Assembly (NCBI GenBank): GCA_029204045.2
Contig: JAQNDB010000174.1
Coordinates: forward strand, 55,570 to 119,569
From: Tillandsia leiboldiana
Lineage: Eukaryota > Streptophyta > Magnoliopsida > Poales > Bromeliaceae
DNA: 64,000 nt
Reading direction: 5' to 3'
The notes below the pieces were generated by a model, which searched no databases, was not told the origin of the DNA, and worked only from the letters and a program-made list of their open reading frames with translations. The translations under genes and the position numbers were made by a program. Below are positions 10,901 to 21,848 of the stretch, one piece after another (positions within the stretch are counted from its first letter, which is position 1; every line of letters starts with the position of its first letter).

Positions 10901-11464
10901 CGAAAGCTCTTGGGACCCGACTTGGTAGAAGAAACAGAAGTGAAGGTGCGTCTCATCAGACAGCGCTTACTAACTGCCCCGAGTCGACAAAAGAGCTACG
11001 CGGATCAAAGACGCCGCGATTTAGAGTTCCAGGTGGGAGAACACGTGTTTTTGCGGGTCTCGCCGTCCAGGGGAATCAAGCGATTCGGGTTAAAAGGCAA
11101 GCTAAGCCCGCGGTTCGTGGGACCATTCGAGATCCTGGAACGGATCGGCCCAGTGGCTTACCGCCTTGCCCTACCACCGAACCTCAACCGGATTCATGAC
11201 GTGTTCCACGTGTCGATGCTCAAGAAATACCTCCCCGACCCGTCGCATGTGCTGGACGTCTCGACACTCGAACTAAAGGAGGACCTAAGTTTCGAGGAAA
11301 CCCCTGTGCGAATACTAGCAAGAGAAAGTAAGACGCTTCGAAACCGAGACATCCCCTATGTGAAGGTGCTCTGGAGCAACCACGAGGAGCGGGAAGCGAC
11401 GTGGGAACTAGAATCGAAGATGAGAGAGGGCTATCCTTATCTCTTTACCGCAAATCAGGATTGA
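7961..11464 (+). pseudogene. Chromovirus pol: protease-RT-RNase H-integrase-chromodomain, gag deleted, one stop in the protease region
   Basis: The frame starts at the ATG opening MVRTRAS (7961), which looks like a Gag start. It passes at once to the linker that normally follows the zinc knuckles, so matrix, capsid and nucleocapsid are gone. The protease active site LFDTGATHSF is at about 8107-8136. An in-frame TAA at 8183-8185 then stops it, and the same frame reopens to 11464 (about 1090 codons). In that part: RT with FSKIDLQSGYHQ and catalytic FIDD (9110-9121); RNase H with its first Asp in YCDAS (about 9557); integrase HHCC zinc finger from H at 10205 to CLVC; catalytic D (10415), D (10598) and E (10706), an exact D-D35E; then the GPF/Y-like C-terminus and a chromodomain (about 11290-11440, ending ATWELE...YPYLF). 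The chromodomain places it in the Tekay/Del chromoviruses. Apart from gag and the stop it looks functional, so mobilisation probably used Gag in trans. Confidence 0.93.
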
Positions 11465-11482
11465 GTTTCGAGGACGAAACTC

Positions 11483-11500
11483 GTTTTAAGAGGTGAGTGG
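11483..11500 (+). other. Polypurine tract
   Basis: Purine-rich AAGAGGTGAGTGG directly precedes the 3' LTR and would prime plus-strand synthesis. Confidence 0.75.
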
Positions 11501-14500
11501 TGTAATAGCCGCTAGTTTAAAATATTTTAAGGGTCTACTTTTGGTTCGTTATTTCCGCTTTTCGTTTCGGGGGGATTGGGGGATGATCGAATAATTTCTT
11601 GTTTCCGGACAGACCGTCGGGGCCCGCGGGTATTTTTAGTTAATAGGGCTCGCGAAACGGAGAGTGGCGGCGAAATCGGTTCTGAATTCCGACGCCGGAA
11701 TCTCCCGGAATAAATTCCGGAAGGTAGCTAACGGCTCAGATGGTTAACGCGGGTTATTTAGATAGACCGGACTCTAGTTCGCACCTGATTTGGACCCGTT
11801 TTAACTTGAACTGGGTTCTTTCCCTTTTACCAACTTAACCGTTCCCGTTATTTTTCCCCGTCGTATAACTCCCCTTAAACAAACCGTAACTCCCATAACT
11901 ACCCACCCCCTCTAACTACCCCTAACTACCCGTAACTCCAATAACTACCCACCCCCTCTAACTACCCTAACTACCCGTAACTCCCATAACTACCCCCTCT
12001 AACTACCCTTAACTACCCGTAACTCCCATAACTACCCACTCCTACCCACTACCCGTAACTCCCATAACCACCCACTCCCTCTAACTACCCATTCCCCCAT
12101 AACCACCCGTAACTCCCTTTAACTACCCACTCCCCTTAAACCACCACACTCCCCTTTAACTACCCGTATTCCCCACAATTCCCCTACGTACGAAACCCCA
12201 TTTCCCCAACCCTTCTATTTCCCAACCAAATCCTTCCGCTTCCTCACCGACTGCACGGAGGACCCAAGAGGCGAGACCAAGGAAGGAGAAGGAGGCGTCC
12301 TCACATTCCTTGTAGCCGAACGCGCAGGCCCGGATCGCCTCTTCCTCCGACAACCGAGGTGAGCACGCTAGGGTTTTGCCTTCTCGCCCCGTTCTTGGTT
12401 GGAGCAGACGAGAGGGGGGGGGGGGGGGGGGAAGGAAAAAGAAGGGGGCATGGGCATCGCGGGAATCCGGCGCGCACGGCGGCACCGCATGCGGACTGCC
12501 GCATGCGGGCGCCGCCGCTTGCGGGCGGCACCGCATGCGGACTGCCGCATGCGGGCGCCGCCGCTTGCGGGCGGCGCCGCATGCGGGCTGCCGCATGCGG
12601 GCTGCCGCTTGCGGGCGGCACCGCATGCGGGCTGCCGCATGCGCGCCGCCACTTGCGGGCGGCGCCGCATGCGGGCTGCCGCATGCGGGCGCCGCCGCTT
12701 GCGGGCTGCCGCATGCGGGCGCCCCCGCATGCGGGCACGGCCGCTTGCGGGCTGCCGCATGCGGGCGCCCCCGCATACGGGCGCGCCGCTTGCGGGCTGC
12801 CGCATGCGGGCGCCCCCGCATGCGGGCGCGCCGCTTGCGGGCGCCTCCGCATGCGGGCACGGCCGCTTGCGGGCTGCCGCATGTGGGCGCCGCCTGTGGG
12901 CGCCGCCGCTTGTGCGCCGCCGCATGCGGGCGCCGCCGCATGCGGGCGCTGCCGCTTGCGGGCACCGCCGCATGCGGGCGCCGCCGCTTGCGGGCACCTC
13001 CGCATGCGGACGGCCGCACGCTGTTAGTACACCGCCCAGCCGTGCGGGGCCAGGCGCGTACCTGTGCGTATTATACGCAAGGTGAGAGGGCGCCGGGCGC
13101 TCTAATCTTTAGTCTGACAAAGCCTTAAGTTGCTGACTCCTATATGACAGATTCGTGTAGGTCCGGGCGGGCACCCGAGACGCGAGAGAACCTTACATCA
13201 GTCAGGAGCGCGACAACAAGGTGGGTTTACGGTCGAGGCTGAGTATTATGTTGGTAATCCGACAGGGACTTTTCATTATTTAACGGTACTAACGTTGATG
13301 GTTTCTATGATGTACTACCTTACCCCGTGACATGGTGACATGGTTACTTGGATACTTGGTTACTTGGTTACTTGGTTACTGGTTACTTATGCTCGAGCTG
13401 CGACACGCGCACCCGCGGTTTGGCCACCGCAAAGGGTGCTCTTTTCCGGAAAGGCGGTCTTTGACCCGTGTTACCCCACGAGGTGACGTAGTGGGGGGCC
13501 CCTGACCGCTGGGGGGTCTGAGGCAGCGATGGGACTGCCGGGATTGGATCCCGATGTAGTCAGGTGTGAGACCGCCGGGATTGGATCCCGACGCGGTCAG
13601 GTGTGGGACTGCCGGGATTGGATCCCGATGTAGTCAGGTGTGAGACCGCCGGGATTGGATCCCGACGCGGTCAGGTGTTACAGGTGTTACCGGGGTTACA
13701 GGTGCTACAGGTGGTACAGGTGGTTGCGAGTTACCATTACGAGTAGAGCGGTTGTTCCGGCTAGCATTACTTTGTGGCTTGGTATTACTTTACTGCTTTA
13801 GTACTATTTTGATGATAGTGTCGCTGACTACCCACTCTGTGACAGGTACCTCCAGGGGGTAGAGGTAGGCGACGGTGAGGCCGAGTTGGTAGCAGTCGGT
13901 CTGAGGGAGCCCTAGTATGCTGTTTTATTTACCTTCTCTGCATTTCATTCAGAACTGTAGGTTATTGTGTGGTTCTCGATACCCTTGTGGGGTCGTGTGG
14001 ATGTTGAATTCTTTCTTTCTACTTATGCACTACTATTTCCGTTATTGTCCCCGTTTGGCCGCTTTCAAAGCAACATGACTAGAAAAGAAAAGAACTTCGA
14101 AAACTATTTTTAAAAATCTGGGTCGTGTGGACCTGTTTTCCAAAACCTGTGGATTTATGGCATCTTTTCAAACTGTCTTCAAAAAAACCTTGGGTCGTGT
14201 GGACCTGCTTTCAAAACTGTGAGTTTATCCTTTCAACTTGATTGGCTACGGGTATTGTTTAGTCTTCATGCACCGTACTACTTCGAACTGTTGTGATTAA
14301 ATGGGAAAAATGATTGCTCATAATCGGCTATCGTAGCAGCCGCGACGCCGTGCATATACAGAGGAGACTCTGCCCGATTTTCGAGTAAATCTGTATATGT
14401 GGCGGGTCTGGGCACGCGCCGGGGAAGGAGGTTTTTAAACAATCTAAACAAAAAAAAAAAATTAGTACGCACTTTGCGCGTACTTTGAAGTATCGTTTCC

Positions 14501-14528
14501 GCTAAAATAAAACCCCCGGGGCGTGACA
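11501..14528 (+). repeat. 3' LTR of the young chromovirus
   Basis: 3028 bp, same internal order as the 5' LTR: ACTACCC array 11866-12178, GC minisatellite 12466-13015, 37-bp half-units about 13530-13675. The 18-bp length difference is explained by a 13-bp minisatellite insertion near 12895 and a longer poly-G at about 12414-12431. Confidence 0.95.
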
Positions 14529-14533
14529 ATAAG

Positions 14534-14707
14534 ACCGCCTCTAAGCATCCCCGGCGGTCGATTAAACCGCCTCTATGTTATAGAGGCGGCGTCTACGCCG
14601 GCGGTCTAGAGGCGGTCGCTAAAACCGCCTCTATGATTTATAGAGGCGGTTTAAACCGCTTCTACGATAATTAAAAACCGCCTCTACATACATTTTTTCT
14701 TGTAGTG
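14534..14707. repeat. CACTA right subterminal repeats, part 2, and right TIR
   Basis: Dense alternating GAGGCGGT/ACCGCCTC motifs, with paired arms that can fold, end in the TIR at 14695-14707. Confidence 0.92.
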
Positions 14708-14788
14708 GCAATATATTTCTTTTGTATTCCTCAACCAGGAACAGCTCAGCAGCATCCGAATCAACAGTAGTTGGGAGAAGAAGCAGCA

Positions 14789-14914
14789 TCAACAGTTGGA
14801 AGCACCAGTAGTTGCAGCAGCTGGTTTTTTGATCAATTCTTCAACTCTATCATCATCCTCTTTTTGTGCTCCTCGTCCTTGTATTCTGTTACCAGCAGTA
14901 GATAGAGAAGCACC
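14789..14914 (-). pseudogene. Putative terminal exon of an unidentified spliced gene
   Basis: On the minus strand, a polypyrimidine/GCAG acceptor (14916-14915) is followed by 41 codons and TGA. The peptide contains GNRIQGRGAQKEDDDRVEEL and ends ASNC. Its codon content differs clearly from the AT-rich surroundings. It would follow the exons at 15041-15189 and 15296-15478. I do not recognise the family. Whether the gene is still expressed cannot be seen; CACTA and retrotransposon insertions lie immediately on both sides. Confidence 0.45.
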
Positions 14915-15040
14915 CTGCAAACTAAGTTCAAATTGATTTCAGTCATTTCATCTAAAGTGATTTTGCAAATATAAGGATCAAATTTCAAGATGGCATGGTA
15001 GGATTGTATAAAAGCTTCCCAAATCCCAAATATAACAAAC

Positions 15041-15189
15041 CTGTTTGGACTCCCTATGTAATGCATAGATAGAGGTGCCATCAAATTGGGTCGAGTTCAG
15101 GTGCCACACGGTGAAGTCAGGAGTCAAATCAGAAAGGAGTTTAAAAGTAGAATGTTTGGAAACAATCCCAAAAAAATACAAAGAAGGAA
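15041..15189 (-). pseudogene. Putative internal exon of the same unidentified gene
   Basis: Bounded by a TTTTTCTGTAG acceptor and a CAG|GTTTGT donor. The open frame reads LTPDFTVWHLNSTQFDGTS and YALHRESKQ. The phase does not fit a direct join to the upstream exon at 15296-15478: a phase-0 join would run into TGA. Either an exon is missing or the gene is broken. Family unknown to me. Confidence 0.42.
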
Positions 15190-15295
15190 CTACAGAAAAA
15201 TGAAGAGGAGAGAGAATGAACTAATAAATAACAAAAAATGCTTGTGAAATAATGTTATAAAGCATACGAATGAATCTTAAAGCAGAATGTCTTAC

Positions 15296-15478
15296 AGATT
15301 TGAAAAGAAGTGAATTGGACATGCCGCCCATAATCCAAGAGAAAGGCTGTAGCAGCTGCTCTTTCAGCGAACCAAGTTCTCCAACTGGTTGCCCAAACAA
15401 TAGGCCATCCAAAGTTGGTTCTTTTTTTGCATTGTCATCATCGTCATGTCCAATTCTTGAATCAACAGGAAACCAACT
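15296..15478 (-). pseudogene. Putative 61-codon phase-0 exon, unidentified gene
   Basis: A CTTTCAAG acceptor and GTAAGA donor bracket a frame containing SWFPVDSRIGHDDDD, then LFGQPVGELGSLKEQLLQPF and SWIMGGMSNSLLFKS. The mixed, non-repetitive composition suggests real protein coding. The sequence around its 5' edge (TCAACAGGAAACCAACTCTTGA) is present three times at 15446-15575, a small local duplication. Confidence 0.45.
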
Positions 15479-15970
15479 CTTGAAAGTAGGGTGAGTAGGG
15501 AAACGAAAATTACCATGTATGAAAGTAAAAACCAACTCTTGAATCAACAGGAAACCAACTCTTGAATCAACAGGAGTTGTAACTCATTAGAACTGACTCA
15601 ATTTATAACTGAGTATCCACTGAAGTAGGAAAAAAAGAGAAAAGGAACAAAGAAAATTGAAGTAAAAATGTTAGGCTCAGATACTTTTTTCTATGCAATA
15701 AAAACAAAAAAGAGTAGAAAGTTGGAGTCATTTTTTTGCTCTCTGATCATCATTTTGCATACAGCAATTGGTTGGTAAAGACTATTGCGAAGTCTCAGTT
15801 TTTTCTACCGGTATACCATGTACAATACCCAAATACTATGTACAACCAGTTAGAATGGAGAAAAGCAGAGCACCCATAAAAACCATCTAAGATAATCAAG
15901 GCATGAAAAGTAGGAGTACTTTCATGTATCATGATTGCTTCCCGAAAAACCCCAATTATTAGTTCTTTAC
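15479..15970. other. AT-rich intergenic or intronic DNA
   Basis: No coding sequence supported. The part from about 15725 resembles the repeated block at 46.8 and 47.6 kb. Confidence 0.5.
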
Positions 15971-16077
15971 CTGGGTACCAATATTGTGTTCGAAAAAAAA
16001 CTGAGAGTTGTGCCGCTTTTTGAGAAGCTTGCAGATCTCGATGCGGCCCCTGCCAGGGATTCACCAACTAAAGCCAT
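15971..16077 (-). pseudogene. Putative first coding exon beginning MALVGESLAG, member of a repeated block
   Basis: On the minus strand an ATG at 16077-16075 opens 35 codons (MALVGESLAGAASRSASFS, then SGTTLSFFSN) up to a CCAG|GTAAAG donor at 15970. The surrounding sequence (CAACTAAAGCCATCAAATAT and on to about 16215) recurs at about 46185, 46998 and 47838 with the coding part altered. I do not recognise the protein. Confidence 0.35.
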
Positions 16078-16559
16078 CAAATATAGCTACCCTTTGATGC
16101 ACCAACAGTGTCAACTCAGAAATTAACGGTCTTAGGCCACCAAACAATACTGTTTTTTTTATGTATCATCATCGCCTCCCACATAAACGAAAGCAAATGA
16201 AAGCAAGTTTAAATTGTTTACCAGAAGAAGTCTCACAATTGTAGGAGAGTAGGAGAGTGAAAACTCAAACAACTATGTAAATCAATTAGAAAGAGAACAT
16301 GAAGATCCGAAGTGAACATAAGTTAACGTAAAATACCAGATTTTTAAATCAGTTCAGATTAAACTCAAGGCCAGAAATTTCTTAAATGTGTAAGACATGG
16401 AAAAGGCATGGGAAACAACATCTGGACACCAAGTTTCTATACCAAGAAATGAGAAATCTCTTACATTACCTCACAATAACCTCAGATCCACAAATTCCTT
16501 CAATTACACAACATTAAACTCAAGTTTCAAACATTAGAGAACATCAAGGGCGATCAGAA

Positions 16560-17171
16560 GTGCCCTAAGATTAGTAGGCAAACGCAAGAAGCAACCATTA
16601 GGGATTTCTAATTTGTAAGGTTTAAACACTTTGGAAGTCACTTTGTGAATTAGATTCAAAGCCGCAACTTAGGAGTTACATGTAAAGTACCAAAAAACTT
16701 TGGAACCCAACATTAGTAGGTAAATGCAAGACCCAACTATAAAAAAATCCTAATTTGTAAAGTTCAAGTTCATTGGAAATCACTTTGTGAAGTCTAAATA
16801 CATGGGAAACCAAATATCTAAAACAAAATAAGAACTTCATATATTAAAAATATTATACAAACCTCATAAAGTTCACAAAGAGCACGATAGTAAAGGCAAG
16901 AGGTAACCATCTTTTAGAAAGAAAATTTCACTTCATGAACTCCAAATACATGCACACCAATAGCTTTAGAACCCAAGATTAGCACGCAAATGCAAGAGGC
17001 AACCATCAACAGTTTCTAATGTGTAAAGTCTAAATACATTGGAAGTCACTTTGTGAATTAGATTCAAAGTCATAACTTAGAAGTTAGATTTAAAGTGTCC
17101 AGAAGCTTTGGAACCGAAGATTAGTAGGTAAATGCAAGGGACAACCATAAAAAAATAGTAATTTCTAAGGT
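16560..17171. repeat. Degenerate tandem repeats, ~95-170 bp spacing
   Basis: Units contain TTAGTAGGTAAATGCAAG, AACCATAAAAAA and AAGTCACTTTGTGAA, starting near 16570, 16713, 16882, 16978 and 17121. The last unit is interrupted at 17177 by the composite insertion and resumes at 38907. The DNA from 16078 to 16559 is AT-rich without recognisable features. Confidence 0.65.
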
Positions 17172-17176
17172 TTAAG
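17172..17176. repeat. Target-site duplication TTAAG, left copy
   Basis: TTAAG directly precedes TG of the Cassandra LTR. The same five bases follow the last CA of the right gypsy LTR (38902-38906). The flanks join into one continuous unit of the local tandem repeat (GGTTTAAG / TACACTGGAAGACACTTTG). Confidence 0.85.
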
Positions 17177-17750
17177 TGTGACACCCCGGAATTTGGATTA
17201 GTCCTATATATAAATGATATAATAGGATTAAATCTCTTAACCCGGCTATAGCATTTTGGATGGTAGCAAGATCCAAGAGGTTGTGAGAGTTAAGCGTGCT
17301 AGAGCTAGAGTAGTTCTAGGATGGGTGACCCCCTGGGAAGTGGGGCGTCACAGTTGGTATCAGAGCCTTTCACTAGCCGGAAATGTGAGATGAGTCTCGA
17401 CTGAGCCAGGGTTATATAGCAGGTAGAGCGAGGCTCCCCGGCTAATGACCGTTGTGAGTGGAGTGCAGCTCCTCACAAGGTCGGCTAAGGCTAGCGAGAC
17501 GAGTCTCACATCGCCTGGTGCTTGTGAGTGTGCTTGAGTCTGACGTGGACGTCAGGGCTTAAAGGGGGGAAGAATGTGACACCCCGGAATTTGGATTAGT
17601 CCTATATATAAATGATATAATAGGATTAAATCTCTTAACCCGGCTATAGCATTTTGGATGGTAGCAAGATCCAAGAGGTTGTGAGAGTTAAGCGTGCTAG
17701 AGCTAGAGTAGTTCTAGGATGGGTGACCCCCTGGGAAGTGGGGCGTCACA
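17177..17750 (+). mobile_element. Cassandra-type TRIM retrotransposon with 5S-rRNA-derived LTRs
   Basis: Two 176-bp LTRs (17177-17352 and 17575-17750, TGTGACACCCC...GGCGTCACA) flank a 222-bp non-coding interior. The interior has a Met-tRNA primer site (TGGTATCAGAGC, 17356-17367) and a polypurine tract (AAAGGGGGGA, 17561-17570). With no protein it depends on other elements. The end of each LTR contains GTTAAGCGTGCTAGAGCTAG, then AGTAGTTCTAGGATGGGTGA and CCTGGGAAGT, closely matching 5S rRNA from box A through box C. That is the hallmark of Cassandra TRIMs, which borrow a Pol III internal promoter. Confidence 0.93.
17286..17341 (+). promoter_or_regulatory. 5S-like Pol III internal promoter in Cassandra LTR 1
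   Basis: Box A-like AGTTAAGCGTGCT, intermediate-element-like GAGTAGTTCT and box C-like AGGATGGGTGACC with GGGAAG occur in 5S order and spacing. A second copy is in LTR 2 (about 17684-17739). The 5' half of 5S rRNA is absent, so this is not a 5S gene. Confidence 0.85.
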
Positions 17751-17760
17751 CTCTCTAATC

Positions 17761-20700
17761 TGTCACGCCCCGGGGTCGAAACTGTGACCCGGGCTCGCCA
17801 ACAGATCCGCCGTCTGTGCGGAAACTGCCGCACAGACGAAGCGTCTATCCTGCAAAAGATCTATAGCTAACAGGTATCAGAGCTGGAAAAGAACTAATAG
17901 CTATAGAAATCAACTGAACATCTGGATAAGAGAAAATCCTCAATACAAAGTCTGATAAGCTATGAAAAAGGAATACAATCCTCACAAGTCTCTCAGAATG
18001 TCCAGTACAAAAGTGGAGTCATAAAATAAAAACGGGTACAACTACCTCTGGCTCTCAATACTGGTAAGGAACTAATCGGCCACGTCCTCACCTCGATCTG
18101 CTGTCTCCGCGCGAACCAAGCCGGAACAGCTACCTCAACCTGTCACCGCAGCGGGTGTGAGATCTACTGCAGAAGGCAGATCTCAGTGGGTACCGTCCCA
18201 AAATCCACGGTATGCCCACTAAGTCTACAGGAGGCAAAACAGATAGATATGCAGATAGATAGATAGATAGATAGATAAGCTGAAGGAAAACTACAGCTAA
18301 TATGTCTCAAAAGGAAAGTCTATCATAAACATGCTATGCATACTCTCGCTACTGCTACAATGCCTCAGTATCAATGCTCTCAGGAAAAACCATCTAAGAA
18401 CATAATATGTAACTACCCGCTCATAACACCCAATCTCAAAGACTGCCCAAAACTGGCTCAGTCCAGCCTGCGCCAGTCGTCTAGGAACGCACCTGCCCAC
18501 TACCACGCATCCACAAGAGGACGGGATTTACGTGGGGCGTCCTAAACCGACTATCTCAATCTCACACAAAGTGACCCCATGGTAGCTCGGCCAGGGGTAT
18601 CAAGCGACCACTAGTAAATCAACTAGGCGCATAACCACATCGTAGCCTCGTCAGGCTCGGTATCATCATCGCACCCGGGGCGTAGCTCGAGGGGTCCGAC
18701 CCCACCGAACTCAAGTATCACATCTGTCTCACTGTCTCAAATATGCGGCACATGCAGGCTATAATCCACGATCAAACAGATCGGTATCTCAAAGCTCGAA
18801 AACACAACTCAGTCGAAAAAAAACCTCGACTCAAACATGAATAGCCCAAACACTCTCACAGCTATGTCGGAGAACCCTCAACGACTCAATCTGATAATGC
18901 ATGACCATGGCTGAGCCGGGAAACCCCCGCGACTCGATCTGCCAGAACCCCAAATATCCTCAAAACTAAGTGGGAGAACTACCTCCACCACTAAATCATA
19001 AACACAACCCATGATCTAGAATAAACCCATCATCCCAACCAGGAAGAAGAAGAACCCTCATGACACTAGAACTCGACAGACGATGCTCTAAAAATACACT
19101 CGGCCCTCTGGCACGAGTACACAATCAACTCGAACAATCTGGACCATTCATAATGTTCTCAACAATTAAAAACCCTTTTAAAATGGAGTTTTACTTAAAA
19201 CGGAGTACTAAAAATATATGAAGGTCCAGATGCAGCCTGAAACTCAAATGAACATGCAGTCTAGTGTCAAATAACCTCTAGATCATACTAAACATGTCTG
19301 GGGCTCAAGAATATCATTCTACTATTTCTAAGCAACTATCAGATTTATTAATATAATAAATAAGCTAAACATGATCAATATGCTTACAGAAGAATTAAAG
19401 GGCATTCCATAAATTTTGGAGAAATTCCAACCCACCTGGAACGCTTTCCGCAGGCAAATGCTGAAGTCGGTGAAGAGCCGGATCCTCAACCTGATGAAAC
19501 CTCGAAAATCGTGCCTTGCGCGTGCACACTGCCGCGAATCCGAAAAAATCCCCGGTAGCCCAAATAAAATCCTTGAGTCAAATACAAAGTCCCGCGCAAA
19601 ATCAACAACTCTGCCATCATGCACTAAAGCTCCAGCACAGATTACTTACAATTTCACAAACAAGCTTAAATCATCCACTGACATACTACATGCTCCCTCA
19701 ACACACATCACATACATTCCACAGCTCCATCAGCATGCTCACTTAAATACAATACAAAACTCCACCTGCTCCAATTGTACTCAAAGGAAAACACACACAT
19801 ACCAACCAACCCTGAAGCTCCAACAACAAAAGAAAGAACCCACAGTAGCTTCCACAATTCCCATGTATACCCTCAGCCCAAAAACACACAACCCCAACAT
19901 TCTTCAAAACAATGCCTACACAAGCACCCCACGGCACAAATTTAACTATTGCTCTCCATAAGCTCCAAAATCCAACATCACACCTAACACACATATACCA
20001 ATCCATCATTACAAACATTAAGTCCATTTGCACATCAAATAAAATGCTCAGTTAAGCATCATACTCACTACCATGCTCTAAGCACATCCACACACACAAA
20101 CAAGTCCAAACACACAACAAATAAAACCCAACACACTCACTTCAACTCACTGCTCAAGCACACTGCCCAGGTTCCAATTACAGGGTAAAACATACTCCTT
20201 ACAACACACTATAGCTCACCCTCTACAAGCCCCTCAGCACACCCATTACACACTCACAGCACAAACCAACTCAAAAGAAATTCCAATAATTCTGCAAAAC
20301 TCCGAAGCAGGAATTTAAATCAGCAGTTCGCATCAGATTGTGTTCCACGTGTCGACTCCGTCGGCCCTACCTGCTCGCGCGGCACCGAGCTCGCCGCGTG
20401 CACCGAGCGGCTGCAACAAACCAGGGAGGAAAACAATAAAAATTAGCAACAAAACCCGAAATCAAGCCGCAGCCTGCCGCGGGGTTCCCAAGGTCGCTGC
20501 GCGGCGCATGGGCCCGCCGCGCGGCGGCCCAGCCCGCTGCGCGCGCGCCTAGCGGGTGTGCAGTGCACCTATGCCGCGCGCTAGCGCGCCCGCGCGGGGC
20601 CTGCGCAACGCCCGCGCGGGGCCTACGCGGCGCCCAGCGCAGCGCCAGCACGGGGCCTGCGCGGCGCCCTGCGCAGCGCGCCCGCGCGGCGCCCTACGCA

Positions 20701-21848
20701 GCGCGCGCGCGAGGCCTGCGCAGCGCCCTGCGCGGCGCCCTGCTGCGCTTGCCCTCGCAGCAAAGCGCACCAGCCGCGCGTGCACCCTTGTGCGCGCGCG
20801 CGGCTCCCCCTGCCGCGGCCCCACAGCACCACGAGCCCAAGGACAAGCAGCCCAGAGCACACCCCACCCACTAACCGAAAAAGAAAACAAGAAAATAACC
20901 TCAAAACCCAAGCTCCCAAAAATCTGCAACAAACCTTACCTTGCTTGGCGAACGGCGCGCGCGCGTTCCGCTCCGCTTGGCGCCGCTGCTCCAAGCAGGA
21001 AGCTCCAGACCAGCAACTCTCAACCAAATCATTCCTCAGCTTCAACTACTTCATCTCCTTTCTCTTCCTTCATCCATTTTTCCACTCCTCTGCTTCCTCC
21101 CACTTGCTCTGTTTCGGAAGGAAGGTGGTGAAGTGAGTTGGCAGACCTTAATTAAGAGGGGTGGGTGGCCTAATTAATAAGGGAGGGAGGTGGTTGAGTG
21201 CATTTAATGGACTACCCCCAAAATATCCAGCTTACACTTTCAAATCCATATCATACTAATCCACTCCCTTAACTAATTCAAATCACTAATTCTTTTCTTT
21301 CCATCAAACCTCCCAGACCAAAGCCCCAAAACCACTAATTAAATAAATTAATTAATTAATCCATTAAATACCCCCCATCAACTCACTTTTTGCCCTCGGG
21401 GCCTCCGCACCGGTCCGGAACCTCCCGAACTCCGCTGTAATCTAAAAATACACATGCTCAAGGCTTTTTCTCCTCAAAAAGCTCAACCGTGGAGTCGGTG
21501 TGCTCAATCCAAAAACCGGCTCCAAAACTGCCAGTTCCAACTCACTTTTCGCCTTCGGGCTCTCTGCGTCCGTCCGGAACCTCCCGAACTCCGCTGTAAT
21601 CTGAAAATACACGTGTCCAAAGCTTTTCCAAAATTTCTGCACTCCACTGTGAAGTCAAGGCTTCCCCGAAACCGGTCCTCTAACGGCGGACAATGCCCGG
21701 AAAACCCCGAATCAGCCTGGGGCTTCCGCGTTAAACCGAGTCGACCCGAACTCATCTGTAAACACATATGGGACACGCTCGAGGCAATTTCTACGCACCA
21801 TGCCATCTTGCGAGGTTGGTGCGTTATCCGAAAACTCGGTATTCTACA
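17761..21848 (-). repeat. Left LTR of gypsy copy A (4.09 kb)
   Basis: Contains a (GATA)n microsatellite (18246-18278), A/C-rich stretches (19650-20300), a GC-rich minisatellite (about 20555-20800) and a TTAATTAA-rich patch (21330-21370), and ends TTCTACA. Bases diagnostic for the left LTR: GGGGTCCGACCCC near 18690, AACTCGACAGACG near 19070, CCGCGAATCCG near 19535. Confidence 0.92.
20555..20800. repeat. GC-rich minisatellite in LTR of gypsy copy A
   Basis: Irregular units of GCGCGGGGCCTGCGCGGCGC and GCCCTGCGCAGCGC. Corresponding tracts at about 30690-30890 and 37680-37860 differ in unit number. Reading frames through it on both strands are artefacts. Confidence 0.85.

Larger units (their letters stand above)
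4723..14528 (+). mobile_element. Young Ty3/gypsy chromovirus (Tekay/Del type), complete ends, gag-less
   Basis: LTRs at 4723-7732 and 11501-14528 begin TGTAATAGCC and end GGGGCGTGACA. Both sides carry ATAAG (4718-4722 and 14529-14533), the 5-bp duplication made by gypsy integrases. By eye the LTRs differ by about five substitutions, a 13-bp minisatellite insertion and a poly-G length change. They were identical at insertion, so this copy is very recent, probably under 0.1 million years at commonly used grass rates (inference). The 3.77-kb interior holds PBS, protease-RT-RNase H-integrase-chromodomain and PPT, but almost no gag. Confidence 0.96.
2048..14707. mobile_element. Non-autonomous CACTA (En/Spm-type) transposon carrying host gene pieces, split by a gypsy insertion
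   Basis: The left end CACTACAAGAAAA (2048-2060) is matched perfectly by TTTTCTTGTAGTG at 14695-14707. Both sides are flanked by GCA (2045-2047 and 14708-14710), the 3-bp duplication expected of CACTA elements. Many copies of TAGAGGCGGT in both orientations lie just inside both ends, as in CACTA subterminal repeats bound by TNPA-like proteins. Without the nested gypsy element (4723-14528 plus its ATAAG duplication) it is about 2.85 kb. I see no transposase, so mobilisation would need one in trans. Its cargo is RPT1 exons 1-2, an AMMECR1-like exon and possibly more. Confidence 0.93.

Noticed and set aside
17286..17341. 5S rRNA gene
   Set aside because: Only the 3' part of 5S is present, it is repeated in each LTR and it lies inside a TRIM.
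20340..21177. Long open frames over the GC-rich LTR tract (also about 30440-31294 and 37436-38232)
   Set aside because: Same composition artefact, with frames differing between copies of the same LTR.
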